64,000 bases of DNA from Hydractinia symbiolongicarpus (GCF_029227915.1 NC_079878.1:18846001-18910000), one strand, 5' to 3'. Positions 1 through 63,475 are shown, counted from the first letter of the stretch. Notes: a model not told the origin generated them from the letters alone. Made by a program: numbers and translations.

Positions 1-296
1 TCAGTAGTGCACAAAAAGACTCGATTCCTTTGAAAACAGAACGATTGGAACAGGTAATACGTTCTGGAATCTGAAAAACTTGGGCTAGCCTGTAGATGTC
101 AGAACGATAAAAACGAAATTCTGATTTGCATTCCGCATGTCATCAAATCCAAGTCAAATGTATTGTGTTTCCAATATGGAAAATCTAAATTTTTGCTAGT
201 GTTAATATCGAAAAGTAAAGCAAATTCATCATCTTTAATCATATTCTGGTTATAGGCGACCAGGAGCACATTCCTCGTGTCACGGAAGGTAGCCAT
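1..296 (-). pseudogene. HARBI1-like (PIF/Harbinger) transposase, N-terminal part
   Basis: The frame opens at 296 with MATFRDTRNVLL and continues with the block LLFDINTSKNLDFPYW. This resembles, from memory, the N-terminus of Harbinger nuclease-like transposases that are abundant in cnidarian genomes. Near base 115 the match moves to another frame, where FRSDIYRLAQVFQIPERITC and GIESFCALL continue the helical region that precedes the DDE nuclease core. The core would lie left of base 1, so the catalytic residues cannot be judged. The frameshift marks it as a decayed copy. It lies on the same strand as the ING gene, in that gene's last intron. No terminal repeats are visible in the window. Confidence 0.6.
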
Positions 297-2098
297 ATTT
301 GTTTACATGTTTTCCCGCCGTCCAAAGTTTACATTTTTGCTTAATACGGATTTCAAGACGGGACCCCAAACGTACTCGATCCAATCCCTTTCCATGAAAT
401 CCCGTCCTGATTGCTGCACCGTCGTCTTTGCTTAAGGTCGCTTATATCATCTTAGGAATTTTGATATAAAAAAATATAAAAATAATTCCTAACCGATTAG
501 TCAAGGTGTGAATTTTATGAGGGTAGTATAAAAAAGCATACTTTTCGCTAATGGTAAGAGTCCAATAACTTGTGCAAAAATTAAAACAATGGCCTAAAAC
601 TTGATATGGTATAGTTTAAGACCAGATTGATGAAAGAGAACCCAATGTACATTGACGTATCATTGTAGTTCTTAAGTTTTTTAATTTAGGCATTTTCAGG
701 GACGCTGATAAGGCATTTCTTACAGTATATCTGTCTTAACACAGATAAAAGTGCAAAAACCATTAAAAACAATTTTCGTGGTTGAATTGATAAGATAAGA
801 ATTGATAAAACTAGTTAGGGCCTAAATTTAATCAGTCTAAAGAAATTGTAAAGTATCGGAATGTTCAACTTAAATTATGTTGGTACAAAAGCTTAATCAT
901 GATTACGACTACGGTTTAAGTGATAAAATTTTTGTTTGTTCCTTATTTATTATTTTATCAATTGAATAATATTTGAGCAAACGCATTTTGCAGAATAGGC
1001 AGTGACTAACCAAAAGGGTGCATATATGTTTTATTCTGTAGTGCTAAATCCGATGTTGTATAATACAGAAGTTAGTTTCGACAATTTACTTATTTCCTGG
1101 AATAATTTTTTTAGCTCTTAAAATCACTGAAAATTTATTTGTACAGCTACATGTCCTAGCTACATGTTGCTGCCAATACACTGGTTGATGTGCTGCAACA
1201 TTCCATCATAAGGATTTTTCCTTTACCCTGAGGTACATATATAGTAAGAACTCTGTTTTACTTTCTTGCTAAGAACAATATCAAGGTAAGTAATTTATTT
1301 ATTCCATCTTACATATGATGAGGCCTCTTTGTACAATTAAACTGGTGTAACACAATAGAATTTGTGGGAAATTAAGCTGTTTTTACTTGTACTTGGTTTA
1401 GTTTGTTTTGGTAGTTGCGGTAGTATGGTTATTACTCTGAACACAGACAAATTTTGCCACCTTTCGCCAAATACTTTAATTTCCCAGTGGTAAGAAAAAT
1501 TATGTTGTGTCTCCAGACTGTACAGATACAAATTTTCCTAGCTGTAGTGCAAAGTGCAAAATTGAACCTGTATTTACATCATTAAATGATAAAAATACTT
1601 ATGCTCAAGTTCATATTCTGTTTTGTCTGCAAGGTGTTGATGAAGGATGTGATGATAAATTTAAAGCCAACCATTTTTGTAATTCTGATTAAAAAATTTA
1701 AAAAAGTAAAAGCAAAACACCTTTTTTTGAATAAGCTTACTGCGCATAAATGTCTTTTTCTTTCATTATGTTATATCAATTTATTTTATTTAAATCCCTG
1801 CTTCCCCTAGTTAAGCCTACTTTAGCATATAGCAGACTATTCATGTCTGGAATAGCTAACATTACGCTATTAGCCATTTCCTAGACATGCTGACGAGCCC
1901 TGATATTGAGCGAAACAGTCTTAAAATATATGAATTTAAACCGTTGTTTTTACTTTTCCTACACTTTTTTTTACAAGATGGTTTGTTGTTTTGCTGTCCA
2001 TTCGAAAATTAAGAATAAAAAACGTCTCTAACAAAGCTAATAATTTGGACATTATTTAACCGTTTATAGTGCGTAGAGGCTCAAAATAGCGAAAGTCA
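297..2098. other. AT-rich non-coding stretch (ING last intron)
   Basis: I see no supported gene here. Short open frames exist (for example around 1507-1810), but they have no family resemblance, low-complexity AT-rich composition and no convincing splice context. The final ING exon, which should begin by completing a tryptophan codon and encode a CPxC pair, was looked for here and not found. Confidence 0.5.
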
Positions 2099-2147
2099 TG
2101 GTCATGGGGGGGGGGGGGGGGGGGGGTTACAGCGCCTCCCATGACCA
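2099..2147. repeat. G21 homopolymer inside a 10-bp inverted repeat
   Basis: A run of 21 G (2106-2126) begins inside the left arm TGGTCATGGG (2099-2108). Its exact reverse complement CCCATGACCA follows at 2138-2147. The run could form a G-quadruplex, and its true length is uncertain because homopolymers are error-prone. Confidence 0.8.
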
Positions 2148-2159
2148 CCAGCTATTCCG

Positions 2160-2189
2160 GGCGCAGCAAATTGCTGCGCCTTTTTTTTT
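2160..2189 (+). repeat. Perfect 10-bp hairpin followed by T9
   Basis: GGCGCAGCAA and TTGCTGCGCC form a perfect stem around a single A (2160-2180), followed directly by nine T. It looks like a bacterial intrinsic terminator, but the context is a eukaryotic intron. It is more likely a remnant of a transposon end next to the retroelement fragment that follows. Confidence 0.7.
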
Positions 2190-2221
2190 GCTTCGCAAAA
2201 AATTTGACTAACATGTTAAAA

Positions 2222-2412
2222 ATGCTGGATGCGCCCCTGTGTCCTGTTTCCACTTATACGCAAAACAGCAGAGGAAACTGCAGAAAGGTTTGTAGTTAGG
2301 TTTCTAACTGTCTTTGGATTACCAAAAATTATTCATTCAGACAATGCCAAAAAGTTTGAAAATGGTGTGACGAATTTTGTTGCTGCATTATGGCCACGTT
2401 CGTACAAGCTTT
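2222..2412 (+). pseudogene. LTR-retrotransposon integrase core fragment
   Basis: A short plus-strand frame reads RKTAEETAERFVVRFLTVFG and then LPKIIHSDNAKKFENGV. This is the part of a retroviral-type integrase core around the second catalytic Asp (SDN), with the usual following G changed to A. It matches the general pattern of Gypsy or BEL/Pao integrases. Only about 60 codons remain. The match ends near 2412, where an oppositely oriented LINE fragment begins. The first Asp and the catalytic Glu are absent, so the fragment is dead. Confidence 0.6.
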
Positions 2413-3185
2413 ATGGGATTCTGTTGTAATTTTGTTCACAGTTTTTTTGTCTTTCTTATCAATCACTCTTTCAATCACTTTCATTACTTGATCAACCAAC
2501 TTCAAACGTCTATAGTTACCTCTTTCTCATGCATCACCATTGCCCTTGAAACAATTCATTATTACACTCGACTGCCACTCAGTCGGAATAGCACCATCCT
2601 TTATAATCTGATTAGTAAGCTCAACTCCAATATATCCAGATGCTTTTACTATCTCTACTCTGATACTCTTGCAGCCTAGCCAATCTTCAATTTCCTAATA
2701 GCCTCCACTACCATTTCTGTCTTGATCTGCATAGCTGGCCCTTCTACAACATAATCATCAGAGAAATTATCCTCATCCCAATCAAACTCAGTGTTAAGCA
2801 ACCTCTGATAATGATTCTTCCAAGCTACCCTTTTCTCCTCCTCTGTGCTATCCAAAACACCTTCATCATTACGTATACACTTCTAACCTACAACATATTG
2901 ATTAGTCTTCTTCATTTGCTTTGCTATCTTAAATACCTCATTGCGCTGGTCTTCCCTTCTGAACACATCTGCAAATCTGTTTCTCTCTGCTTCTGATTTT
3001 GCCTTATACACTGCTGTACGAGCACGACGCTTAGCTTCTAAGTAAATATTTTTACTACCATCTGACTTCCACTCTTTCCAAAGTTTCCTCTTTTCCTTTA
3101 TATACACTGGTCAACCTCATTATTCCACCACCAGGTCTGTCTATGTCTAGGTGGTCCTTTCGTCCAATGTGTAACTACCATAATT
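2413..3185 (-). mobile_element. LINE fragment (craniofacial-development-protein-2-like family)
   Basis: Read on the minus strand, the fragment starts near 3185 with PPRHRQTWWWNNEVDQC. It passes through the basic linker EAKRRARTAVYKAKSEAERN and the block NEVFKIAKQMKKTNQ, and ends in the start of the reverse transcriptase (GNYRRLKLVDQVMKVIERVI, near 2470-2530). I recognise this from non-LTR elements whose endonuclease is often mis-annotated as craniofacial development protein 2. Several stops and frame changes break it. The catalytic YADD region is missing. A second fragment with almost the same peptide lies at 54685-54816 on the plus strand. Confidence 0.7.
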
Positions 3186-3605
3186 TATCTCATTTTTTGG
3201 CGCTTAAAACGTTTCCCGTATTAAAGACTCCCGACAATATGGGACAAGCCTTCTTGACCGTCCTGTATTATCTTATAAGAGCCACAGCTATATTGGAAAA
3301 GCTGTTAAACTTTTCAGCTTCTTCACCAAAATTATTAAACAACACAACGTATATACATAACGTAACGTATATATATAGTAAAACTCCACAACAAACAAGC
3401 GCCCCATTGCGCACCGCCATCTTGTTTTGCATTGCGCACGCGCCACCTCAAAATATTTAGATGTCACTCGCGCAATTTTTGGGACGGCCTTTGTAAGACC
3501 ACCAGCCGGTGCCAGGGCTATTTCTTTCTCGCTGTCACTTATCCCAAAAAGTTAAAAAAAAGCCCTGTGATCGAGGTTAACCAATTAAACAACACAGCTT
3601 CCTAC
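3186..3605. other. Intronic DNA without a recognised gene
   Basis: This lies between the LINE fragment and ING exon 8. It contains a short GC-rich patch with repeated GCGCA motifs (about 3400-3450). I find no coding support. Confidence 0.5.
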
Positions 3606-54871
<51,266 letters not shown>

Positions 54872-55011
54872 TTCAGCTCGCCAAAAAGCCTGTTCTTCAT
54901 GCAGTCGAAAAATTATTTCACTGTTGTTACCGCCATTATTTTTATCGGGATAAAATACAGTGGATTGTCATCTCACCCGCAGAGGACACAAAATTGTTCT
55001 GATAATTAAGG

Positions 55012-55300
55012 GCCCCCGTCCGGGCGACGCTTATTTTGTGGTGCTGCGGCAGTGGTTTTAACTCTCGCACTCTGTGCGTAAGAACGGTTCGATTCGCCTT
55101 GGCGGCGATTCAATATGGGCGAGTGAATGATATCATAGCAACGGGTTAACCCAAGCTGGATGAGGAAAATTAGGAAGATGGCACACTGTATGCGCCGTTG
55201 GATGTTGCAGAGAGTTACTGGGAGAGCGCGAACCCTAATTGGGTTTGCATAGCTCACAATGACATTAAAGACTCTAGTACTTCCCATCTAAGCCATGAAG
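55012..55300 (+). mobile_element. Second SINE family, tRNA-like head
   Basis: GTGCTGCGGCAGTGGTTTTA (A-box-like) and ACGGTTCGATTCGCC (B-box-like) sit at tRNA spacing, followed by an unrelated GC-rich body to about 55300. It lies about 140 bp upstream of the ING start codon, probably in or near its promoter/5' UTR. No simple tail is evident. Confidence 0.7.
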
Positions 55301-58300
55301 ATGTTATATAAGTTTGAAAAAAATAAAACCAAAACTTTTTGCCTGCATTATTCCAGGAATTTTAACGAGACATAAATTAACGATCACGATATCAACGTGA
55401 AGGAAATTGATACGAATGCCTATAACAACTTATAAACTACAATTTAATTAACGCAATTCAGTTCAACTGTCCTATAAAATTAAAATAACGCGAATCAAGA
55501 AATATGTTTATCTTTATTTCGAGAATGTGTTTATTTGACAACCATTTAATTCTTTAGAACGGTTTTACAATATCAACTGGCCCCAATTGTCTTCTTTAAA
55601 CACATTAGGTGAGTAAATCGTACGAGAATGATAATAATTTTTTTCGTCAATCAAAAACAAAGAAAACAAATTATGAGTGTGTGTGAGCTTTGTATTGTAA
55701 TTACTGAAAAACTTTCATTACAGGTTTTAAATTAACTAGTTACTTTGTAATGTTCTGGATATTTACGTTACATTTTAATAAAGGGGCATTTAATTAACAC
55801 GAATTTTCCAAATTAGCTTTCATTTTGTGTCTCGTTGATTTCCTGGAATAGGATATTTTACAAAATTTCGGCCCTAACATTGCCACTTGTCAAAAAATTA
55901 ACGCCACTTGGGGGCGACCGGCAGAAAAAAAGGTTGATCTATTTTGATTGAAGACAACTTGTTTGCAGAATTCTAAAATTTTGAATACAAGTTCGCTAAT
56001 TATACAATCTATTGCTTCCATATGGAGATTTCTACTTCCAATTAAAGCATCGTTAATTTATACCCGCAACCGCCCACGTTTTATGTTGTTTATAAAGAAC
56101 ATATTAACGCCTTTAGAAGTTTAAAAGTTTTGAAAAACTTTCAGCAAAAATATTTTTTGACAATGATTTTTTTGTCTTTATTAAAAGGTTCTTAAAATGC
56201 AGGAAAAAGAACTAGCACTTAGCGGAAAAAAGAACGGCTGTTTTTAAAATAACAGTGGAAAATCAGGACACGGCGGCGAAGAATCATGGTTCCTGAAAAA
56301 GCCATCCGTTGAAACGATGATACTAATATTTTTAGAGAGGGGGTTATTTTTGGTTTAGCACAAGAAGAGGAAAAGGTGTTAGGTAGCTATATGACTAGCT
56401 AATTGAATTAATTTGACGTTATTGAACTACGACTATGCGATGTGGTACGACATATAAGTCATCTGTACCCACTCGCTGCAATGGAGATGAAAAATAAGAG
56501 GGCTTAACATTACCATTAGCTGCAAAACTAGTTAAGCAATTTCTTCCCTGTAGCCATCTAAAGCATCATTTTCACCACACTTCTCTGAAAGGTAAAATGT
56601 TTGCATAAAAAATAACATAACAAAGAAACAAATGAAGCTGGCTTGCTACCTATAAAATCAACAACACCATGTACATTCAAACACCTCTTCACAGTTTAGT
56701 TGTTTGCTCATTTCCTATTTTCCTATATTAAAAAAGGGAAGTAAACAGAGTGAATTTAATAAGGCTTTGACCATGGGACATTATAAATAATTCTAATTTT
56801 CTGAAGAAATGGCATGAAATGTAGCTAGTATTTTATTAGCAGTTGACCCTACTTAAAACACAGCTATGTGAAGGAATTGTATATAAGCTAGCTGCTTACC
56901 ACTAACTTCTCTTTTCAAAATATTTCACTTTTCTTGATGGTCAGACAGAGCCACCTTAATTTGTAACAACTTACTTCTTTTTTCAATTCTTAATAAGTGT
57001 AAAACTCATGAAACAACGTAGTCTCGAAGATGGTTTCCCATGATACTGTTCTGCGCAGTCTTGGAATTTGCCCATCTTAAAAATAATTAATCTTTAGACA
57101 GTGAGTGGCTGGTCGTAAGACTGAACCTCTCAATCAGCAAAACACCAATGTCCAATCTTGGAGGACAAAAACAACAAGAAAATTTTTAGGCTGTACTTCT
57201 TAAATAAAAGTGAGTTAAAACTTGTCTTGACAAATCAAAAGACTGAAATATTATATCAGGTATGGGTGATGTCCAACTATAGTTAATAGCTCAGTATAAA
57301 AAATCGGAAATATTTAACCATACTAGTCCGTCTCCTGTAGAAAAATCCATGCGTCTGCTCGTCCTTTTTATTGCATGTGTCTCACTACTTGCGGTCCTTT
57401 GCATTGCATGTGTCTCGCTACTTGCAATAATATTTTGCGTGACAGAAAGACCTATACAAATGTTATAATATAGATTCTTAGTTAGCTAACTTCATCTAAT
57501 TTTATTTTAAAATTTGGCTGCTACAAGTTATATATAAATTCCAAATGTATAATAAATGCTAGCTACAGCATTTATAGCTACTTTTTTTGCTGCGTCAAAA
57601 CTCATCCTGCCCAATCGTAGGACAATACTGTCTGACAAATTTGAGTTTTTGTTCAAAAGATTTATTTCATAAACTCTAAATATGATATTAATGTATAAAG
57701 TGTTGCAAAGCAAGAACCAGTTTCCCCATGTGTGTTAGAATATGAGGCTGTTGACTTGCTGAAAATGCTGTTATACGAGGGCAAACAATGCAGCTTTTAT
57801 CGCAAAAATGTATTGCAGGTCAGGTTTCTCTCTTTGAGCTATATCCAGTGGTACAATTTTTTTTTGATGAAGATTTTACTTGTAGAGGAGGAAGTTTTCG
57901 TATAATCTGGTCTGTACAATATCACATTGCCAATTAGTTCACCCAAAATCCATCCTAATTTATGTTAAAAAAAATAAGAGGATTTTTACCCCATATATGT
58001 ATACTCAATAAGCTCGTAAAATTCACTTTAATAAAAGAACAATGAAAAAAAGCAATTAAAAATTTATGTGAATTTTGATGATGTCAGCAAAGACCCATCA
58101 ATGCACAAAATATGTATTATAAATTGTAATAGCATTTTTTGTAATTTCAGTTAAATTTGGATTTGCAACAACATGTGTCCTATAATCCTATGTTAAGTGG
58201 TTATGGTATTTTTTTGGTGAAAGCCAGAACAGATAAGTTTAAACTAATGTTTACACCATAAGTGATGCTCAATACAACTTGTAGAGGAATGCAGAAAATT

Positions 58301-58952
58301 ATTTGGCATGGTTATTTGTGATTGACAGAACCTTTGGTCTGACATGATAGAGTATTATTGGGAGTGCAATTTAGTTTAACCCCTGGCTTAATATGTTGTT
58401 TTAATTGTTGTTGCTATAAACCATAAGGGAATGATTGCATCTAATTTTCAGACTATTCACAGAATTTAATAAACTCCAGACATTAAAGACACAAAAATTA
58501 AAGTTGCAAGACTGCTGTTTTTTATTTAACATCTTGTCAAATTCTTTTTTATTCTAAGATTTTATTTTAATTTGGCTGATTGCTAAAGAGAAGAGAAGTT
58601 ATTCAGTGTTGATTAAGTAAGTTCTCATATTTTTGCACATTGTGAGCCTTGAAATGAGCTGTGGTTAAAGCTGATTAAATAAGCCAAGACTGAACTGCTA
58701 ATAAACAACTCTGTAACCTGTTCTTGGTCATATATTATTTTATGGCAAGATGTATTCCACCATTTATTTTTTATTAAATTTTCAAACTAGAAAAGTTTTT
58801 TTTATAAAAAAGAGATTCAATACATTCTTGTGATTGGAAAAACTGAAGACAAGTTACAATCATTTCTTCCTCTTATATTATATATTAATTTTTAGGTATA
58901 TTTACATATTTTTTAAAAAATAATGTGATTTTAAAAGTGTTGCAATTTAAAA
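55301..58952. other. Intergenic region between ING and the plus-strand gene
   Basis: Divergent promoters should lie here. A block at 57345-57440 is related to the repeat at 27890-28640 (CCATGCGTCTGCTCGTCC, with TTGCATGTGTCTC twice). No gene is supported. Confidence 0.45.
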
Positions 58953-59263
58953 ATGGTTCAACCTTCTGAAGAAAAAGGTTTATTACTTGAAACACCAGAA
59001 GACACTGACATCAATGATGTGGACAAAATTAGTACTGGAGTGACAGCTAAAATTGCACCACACACTGAAAAAGTCAATTCTGTTGTGAATGACAAGGAAA
59101 AAACTATAGTGGCTTATAAGTGTAAATCGTGTGATGATTTGTATGCAGATGTGACAATTGACAAATTTAATGGATTGGTATTGAGTAAAAGTACAAACTT
59201 TATTAGCAACAACAAAAATGAAAAGAATAGTGTATTAGTGGCTGACTTTGAAACAGTTTTACA
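58953..59263 (+). CDS. Unidentified gene, exon 1
   Basis: The ATG is preceded by AATTTAAAA and starts a 311-nt coding segment. The donor CA|GTAAGTATA is strong. A stop lies just past the donor in frame, so splicing is required for a longer protein. Confidence 0.6.
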
Positions 59264-62015
59264 GTAAGTATATATACTTATTTTTCACACCTTAATCGTG
59301 ATTATGGGTTACCAGTGGAACTTAAAAAGCTGGTAATAATAAAATGAATAATGTATACAGTTTCTGACTTGGATATTCGATATTCTTTGCATTATATGTA
59401 TTTCTTAATTGTACTGACCTAAAGATCAATAAAATTTCATGAAAAGTTTGATTTCCAAATTTTAGTTATACAGATTGTGAATTTTAAAGTCTAAACTACC
59501 AGTTGCCTGGTTTGTCTGAAAAGTACTTCTTATATATATAAAATTTCAAAGGGGTTTGCTAAAAACAGAAATAAGTTAAAGTTCTGTTCATGGTCAACGT
59601 TGCAGAACACAGTAATTATTTCCAAATCTTATAAAATCTGCTTGTGTTAAAGATGAGTGTTAAGGTTTGTTAAAAGTTAGAGGAAAATTTTAAGCTTTAC
59701 AACATTGTAAATAACGTTGTTCTAACGCTAGTTTTCATGTTATTTCTATTGAAAAAGAAGTATATATTTGTTGGTGTTAATTGTCCCTTTATCTGCATGT
59801 TATGTAGTTTTATGTTCATTGCACGAATTACATAAGAATAAGCATGCAAGTAAATATTTTTACATGCAAACAACAGTGAGTTGCAAACATCAAAGCAAAT
59901 TGTTTAATATTTTTGGAAATCTGTTTGTAATGTATTGTTTTCTAATTTTCTCTGTTGGTGTTCTGTTGAAAAGAATGATGCCTAAGAGAAATAAACAATT
60001 TTCAAAGATCATGTTTTACCAACATATTGGATATATATATTATATACTTTTTGATTTTATTTTGGTGAAAAATACTTCTTTTGACCCTTTTTTATTCCTT
60101 GTTGTTAGCTTTAGTCTTGTTTTTACTGTCTTTAAAGCACATCCTCATCAAAGAAATACATGAAACAGTTAAAGGGGCTCTAAACAAATATTTTTTGATA
60201 CATTGTTACTACTACCATAAGAAAACACATTAAAGTAGTCTTACTGTTTCATATTACTCTGAAGTGGCATATAAATACGAACTCTATCGCCTCTAAATAT
60301 GGCTACAAATCCTGACCCCTAATTCCGTAAAAAAAGACTGGGATGAACGTGGTTTGTGACGTTGCAAAGTGCAGAAAAATTCGATTTTATGTAGCGCCTG
60401 ATTTGTTTGAGCTACAAATTTTTGAAATCGTTGATAACTTTGATAAAATATCAAGCAATTCAATCTTATTTTATATAAATATCCGAAGTTGTTCAGCTTT
60501 TGGTTGTACAAGTCGCTCCCTCATGAAAAAGAGCTCAGTTTTAATAAAAATACTTCGTAAAAAATGGTTGCAGACAATCAGAAGAAAAGAGACTTTACCA
60601 AAAGATTCTGCATTTTATATTTGCTTGTAACACATTACTGACAATTGTTTCCAGAGGGATATTATTTGTTTGTCTTGAATTTATTAAATGCAAACAATAA
60701 AGTTTTCTTGGTATTTGCATATATTCATAGGTCTTCAAATCCATACCACTGTATAATTTATGTTCGCTTTCATTTTATTGATGTTACTTTACTCATTTGC
60801 TCCCCTTTTCCATTTTTAAGTTTTTAATTTTTTTGATTTTCATCCTTTTGACCTCTTATGGTTATCTTCTTTCAGAACTCACAGAACATTATTTTGTATT
60901 TCAGGTTTACGTGAATAAGAATCTAATTTTTGACTGCGGGTAAACACTGAAATATTATTTTGCTAGAGTGAGCTAATGGGTGAACCGATGTTATCAAACA
61001 AAAGCAAAACAAAAACGTTTATATAGGCACACAGTTTTAAAATCTAGTTCTGGTGATACAGTTCTTTCCTAGTGGAAAAAATTGTTTTTATTACACCCTG
61101 AATTGTTTCTCATTTAATATGCAATTTCTCAGTGTGAGATCCATCAACAATAGAATAAAAAAAATGATGAACTTATGTTCTCCTTCATTGATATAATTTA
61201 ATTTTTTCGTAAACAATCTGCGAATATAAAATTGTTATCAACCAGGAAATAACAATGCATCAAAAATGTTTTAAAATGCCCATTTTTTATGAAGATAACT
61301 TGATTGTTTGAGAAAAACTTTTGGTGCTTTTCTGACAAATGAGAAAGATTTATTTTTAGTAAAAAATGCATTTACTTTTTACATTTGGTTTTATTTATGT
61401 GTTCATCAATTTACTTTTAGAAAGTGAGGAAAACTCATCGCTCGACGAACAATTTGGATCATAGTTTTTTTGATTTGTGTTTAAAAAATATAAGTTTAAA
61501 CAATTCTTATTTGCTTGATGTCTTTTAGGATTCATACTTCTCGCAGCAGTTTGCTGAGTGCTGCACTTTGCAACGTCGTTTTTGTTACTAGATCCAGTCT
61601 TCTTATTTTTATACGTCCCTATTTTTGACAATATATCAAAAAATAATTTTTGTGTTTAGTTCCCCTTTAGCAAATAAAAATGTACCTTACGCAGGAAGAG
61701 TTTTACGCAAGAATAGGTGCGACTGGAAGGAAAACTCCTGTACCTAAACTTGCAATTATAAAGACATTTGTAAATTTGTACTTAAAATGTATTTGATTAA
61801 ATTGAATTTGACCCTTAGGTTTCAGTAGCCACATTGGAGTGATCAAATTGTGTAAATATTCTGTCAGCATTTTTTTTTTTTTTTTTATATTTAGACAAGT
61901 TGGTTATTCAACAACAGCTAGACATATTACTATTAATGAAACTTCAAACCGTTCAGAAACAGTTGCACTAAGGTTGCAACATTCCCGTGGACATGTTTAC
62001 CCTGAACATCAGGAG
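58953..62015 (+). CDS. Unidentified spliced gene, first two coding exons
   Basis: Exon 1 (58953-59263) starts MVQPSEEKGLLLETPEDTDI, has an acidic region and a CKSCDDLYADVTIDKFNGLV segment with one CxxC pair, and ends at the donor GTAAGTATA. Exon 2 (61895-62015) follows a 20-T polypyrimidine tract and TTTAG and encodes VGYSTTARHITINETSNRSE with VALRLQHSRGHVYPEHQE, then donor GTATTG. The phases agree (2 then 0). Downstream exons were not recognised. No family is known to me; a nuclear or regulatory protein is possible from composition only. The intron contains a THAP-type transposon. Confidence 0.6.
60173..61666. mobile_element. Kolobok-like DNA transposon remnant with THAP domain
   Basis: Termini AGGGGCTCTAAACA... 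and the complement of AGGGGAACTAAACA... share about 40 bp (including TTTTTTGATAyATTGT). The left flank is TTAA, the right flank TTAG, consistent with a TTAA target duplication with one change. The inside has a THAP-domain fragment. TTAA insertion plus THAP is characteristic of Kolobok elements. P-like elements are the alternative. A 17-bp inverted word GACGTTGCAAAGTGCAG also pairs 60358 with 61580. Confidence 0.65.
60487..60665 (+). pseudogene. THAP zinc-finger domain fragment
   Basis: The frame reads SCSAFGCTSRSLMKKSSVLI, KILRKKWLQTIRRKETLPKD and SAFYIC, then TAA where one residue is expected, then HITDNCFQRD. This is the THAP C2CH pattern (CxxxxC ... W ... CxxH ... DCF), a DNA-binding domain used by P and Kolobok transposases. 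One in-frame stop sits within the CxxH pair. No transposase core was recognised. Confidence 0.65.
61895..62015 (+). CDS. Unidentified gene, exon 2
   Basis: A 121-nt open segment between a textbook acceptor (T-tract, TTTAG) and donor GAG|GTATTG, in phase with exon 1. A composition change from AT-rich flanks to codon-like sequence supports it. Confidence 0.6.
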
Positions 62016-62758
62016 GTATTGTTTATAAGATTTGTTGTTAGTTCACAATGCGCAACTTTTTATTGAATTATTATAAATTAGTGATTCAAATGCTCAGACT
62101 GTGTCGTACATCTGGTATACAATACAGTTTGATGTTAACAAACTTAAAAAATTGTCCTTTTTTATCAAAAGAAGAATTTTTAAAATCTGAGATTTGCATT
62201 TTCAAACATAAATCATAAATTATTCAAAATATTTTAAGAGTGTTTATGGATGCGATATTCCGATACATTTAAGTTTGTGGTTTTAAAACTAAATAGTTTG
62301 GACAATGAAATTTCTTGTATTATTAGAAACTGCGAACTTTAACACCTTTATCTCAATAGCAGTGCCTGTTAAAATACTTCTCTAAATCTTCAATTATTAC
62401 CTGGCGCAGGGGAAAGCTAATATTACACTACAACATCAATGCATCACACCAACATCAATAAATAATATTGCAGTAGTCAAAGTGTGCTAAATATTTCTAT
62501 GACAATGAACATATGAATATAACCGACACCATCCCCTGCTTTCATTATAACGACTAAAATCAGTGGTGTCCACTAAGTAACTGCCAGAGTGTCAGAAACT
62601 ATGGATTAAAATTGCCAATAAGAATACTATGTTCATTTTAAAAATACTCAAAGAATTTGCATCGTAATTAAATTCAAAATGTTTTAGGGTAATCCATATC
62701 TTTCTCTTCTGAGAAAAGTCTTGAATAAAACTTTCGCCACCTCTTACTCATACTAATT
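62016..62758. other. Probable intron of the plus-strand gene
   Basis: No exon with good splice sites and coding composition could be recognised. Confidence 0.35.
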
Positions 62759-62953
62759 TTAGGGTGAAAAGTTAAAGTTCGATTTTTGGCATATATGATG
62801 TGCTGATTGTAAATTTTCTTTTGTCGTTTTATAAGGTTTTTGTTTTCTGGTTATCAATTCTGTTTTGGGTTGAAAAATCCTTCCTATCAAATTAGGGCCC
62901 ACGTCAGACAGAAATTTGTCCATTACCCCATAATTTGCCAAACCCTTTACCAA
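62759..62953 (-). pseudogene. Possible integrase remnant
   Basis: The frame KGLANYGVMDKFLSDVGPNL IG resembles the fG-x-P-x-x-x-x-SDxG-x-x-F stretch of retroviral-type integrases, with several deviations. It has no flanking retroelement sequence, so the call is tentative. Confidence 0.25.
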
Positions 62954-63349
62954 ACTGCAGCATTGATGGCGTAATCGAAAAACACAACCCTAATTAGTAT
63001 CTTTTTAAACACTTGCACGCAATGGCTAAGAAAAGATTTGAAGATTTTTGTATATAGAGATGTCATTGCTGACTTCATCAAAAATTTTAGCATCAATAAT
63101 ATTTTTATTGTTCATATTAGGGTAGCAAAATAATAAGCAGATATTTAACGAGGTGCACTGGGTGAAATATGGTATTACCAAAGTTGTTAAATCTGATATT
63201 CAGCAAGAATGGGCTTTTAATATTGATTTTATTACATGCATAAACTGTTTCTTAAGAAGGAAAAATACAACAAGAATTCATGTAGACTGAGGACTGAACA
63301 CAACAATTTTTTTGAAAGCGATTCCTTTTGTGCTTTTTGAAATGCAGTC

Positions 63350-63475
63350 AAACCTGCTATAACTACCACTCGTATAAGAGACCAACTGTCTTAAACGACC
63401 CCGATGTGTTCATGGTCATTTGCTACTCTATAAGATGACCACCTGACTAAGGCGACTAGCGTCTACTATTTCCCA
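63350..63475. repeat. Degenerate ~17-bp repeat (CTATAAxxxACCAC)
   Basis: About six imperfect units such as GCTATAACTACCAC, CGTATAAGAGACCAAC and TCTATAAGATGACCACC. Similar arrays occur near DNA-transposon ends in other invertebrates as I recall, but the family is not determined. The remaining sequence to 64000 shows no gene. Confidence 0.5.

Noticed and set aside
2160-2189. Bacterial rho-independent terminator (contamination)
   Set aside because: The flanks are eukaryotic retroelement and intron sequence on both sides with no bacterial genes.
1-3605. Search for the last ING exon (completing Trp, then YCPxC)
   Set aside because: No acceptor followed by a CPxC-coding segment was found. The exon probably lies left of the window.
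59768-60163. 131-codon hydrophobic plus-strand frame
   Set aside because: AT-rich, dominated by Phe/Leu/Ile/Lys codons, no family motif, and lies in the intron of the gene at 58953.
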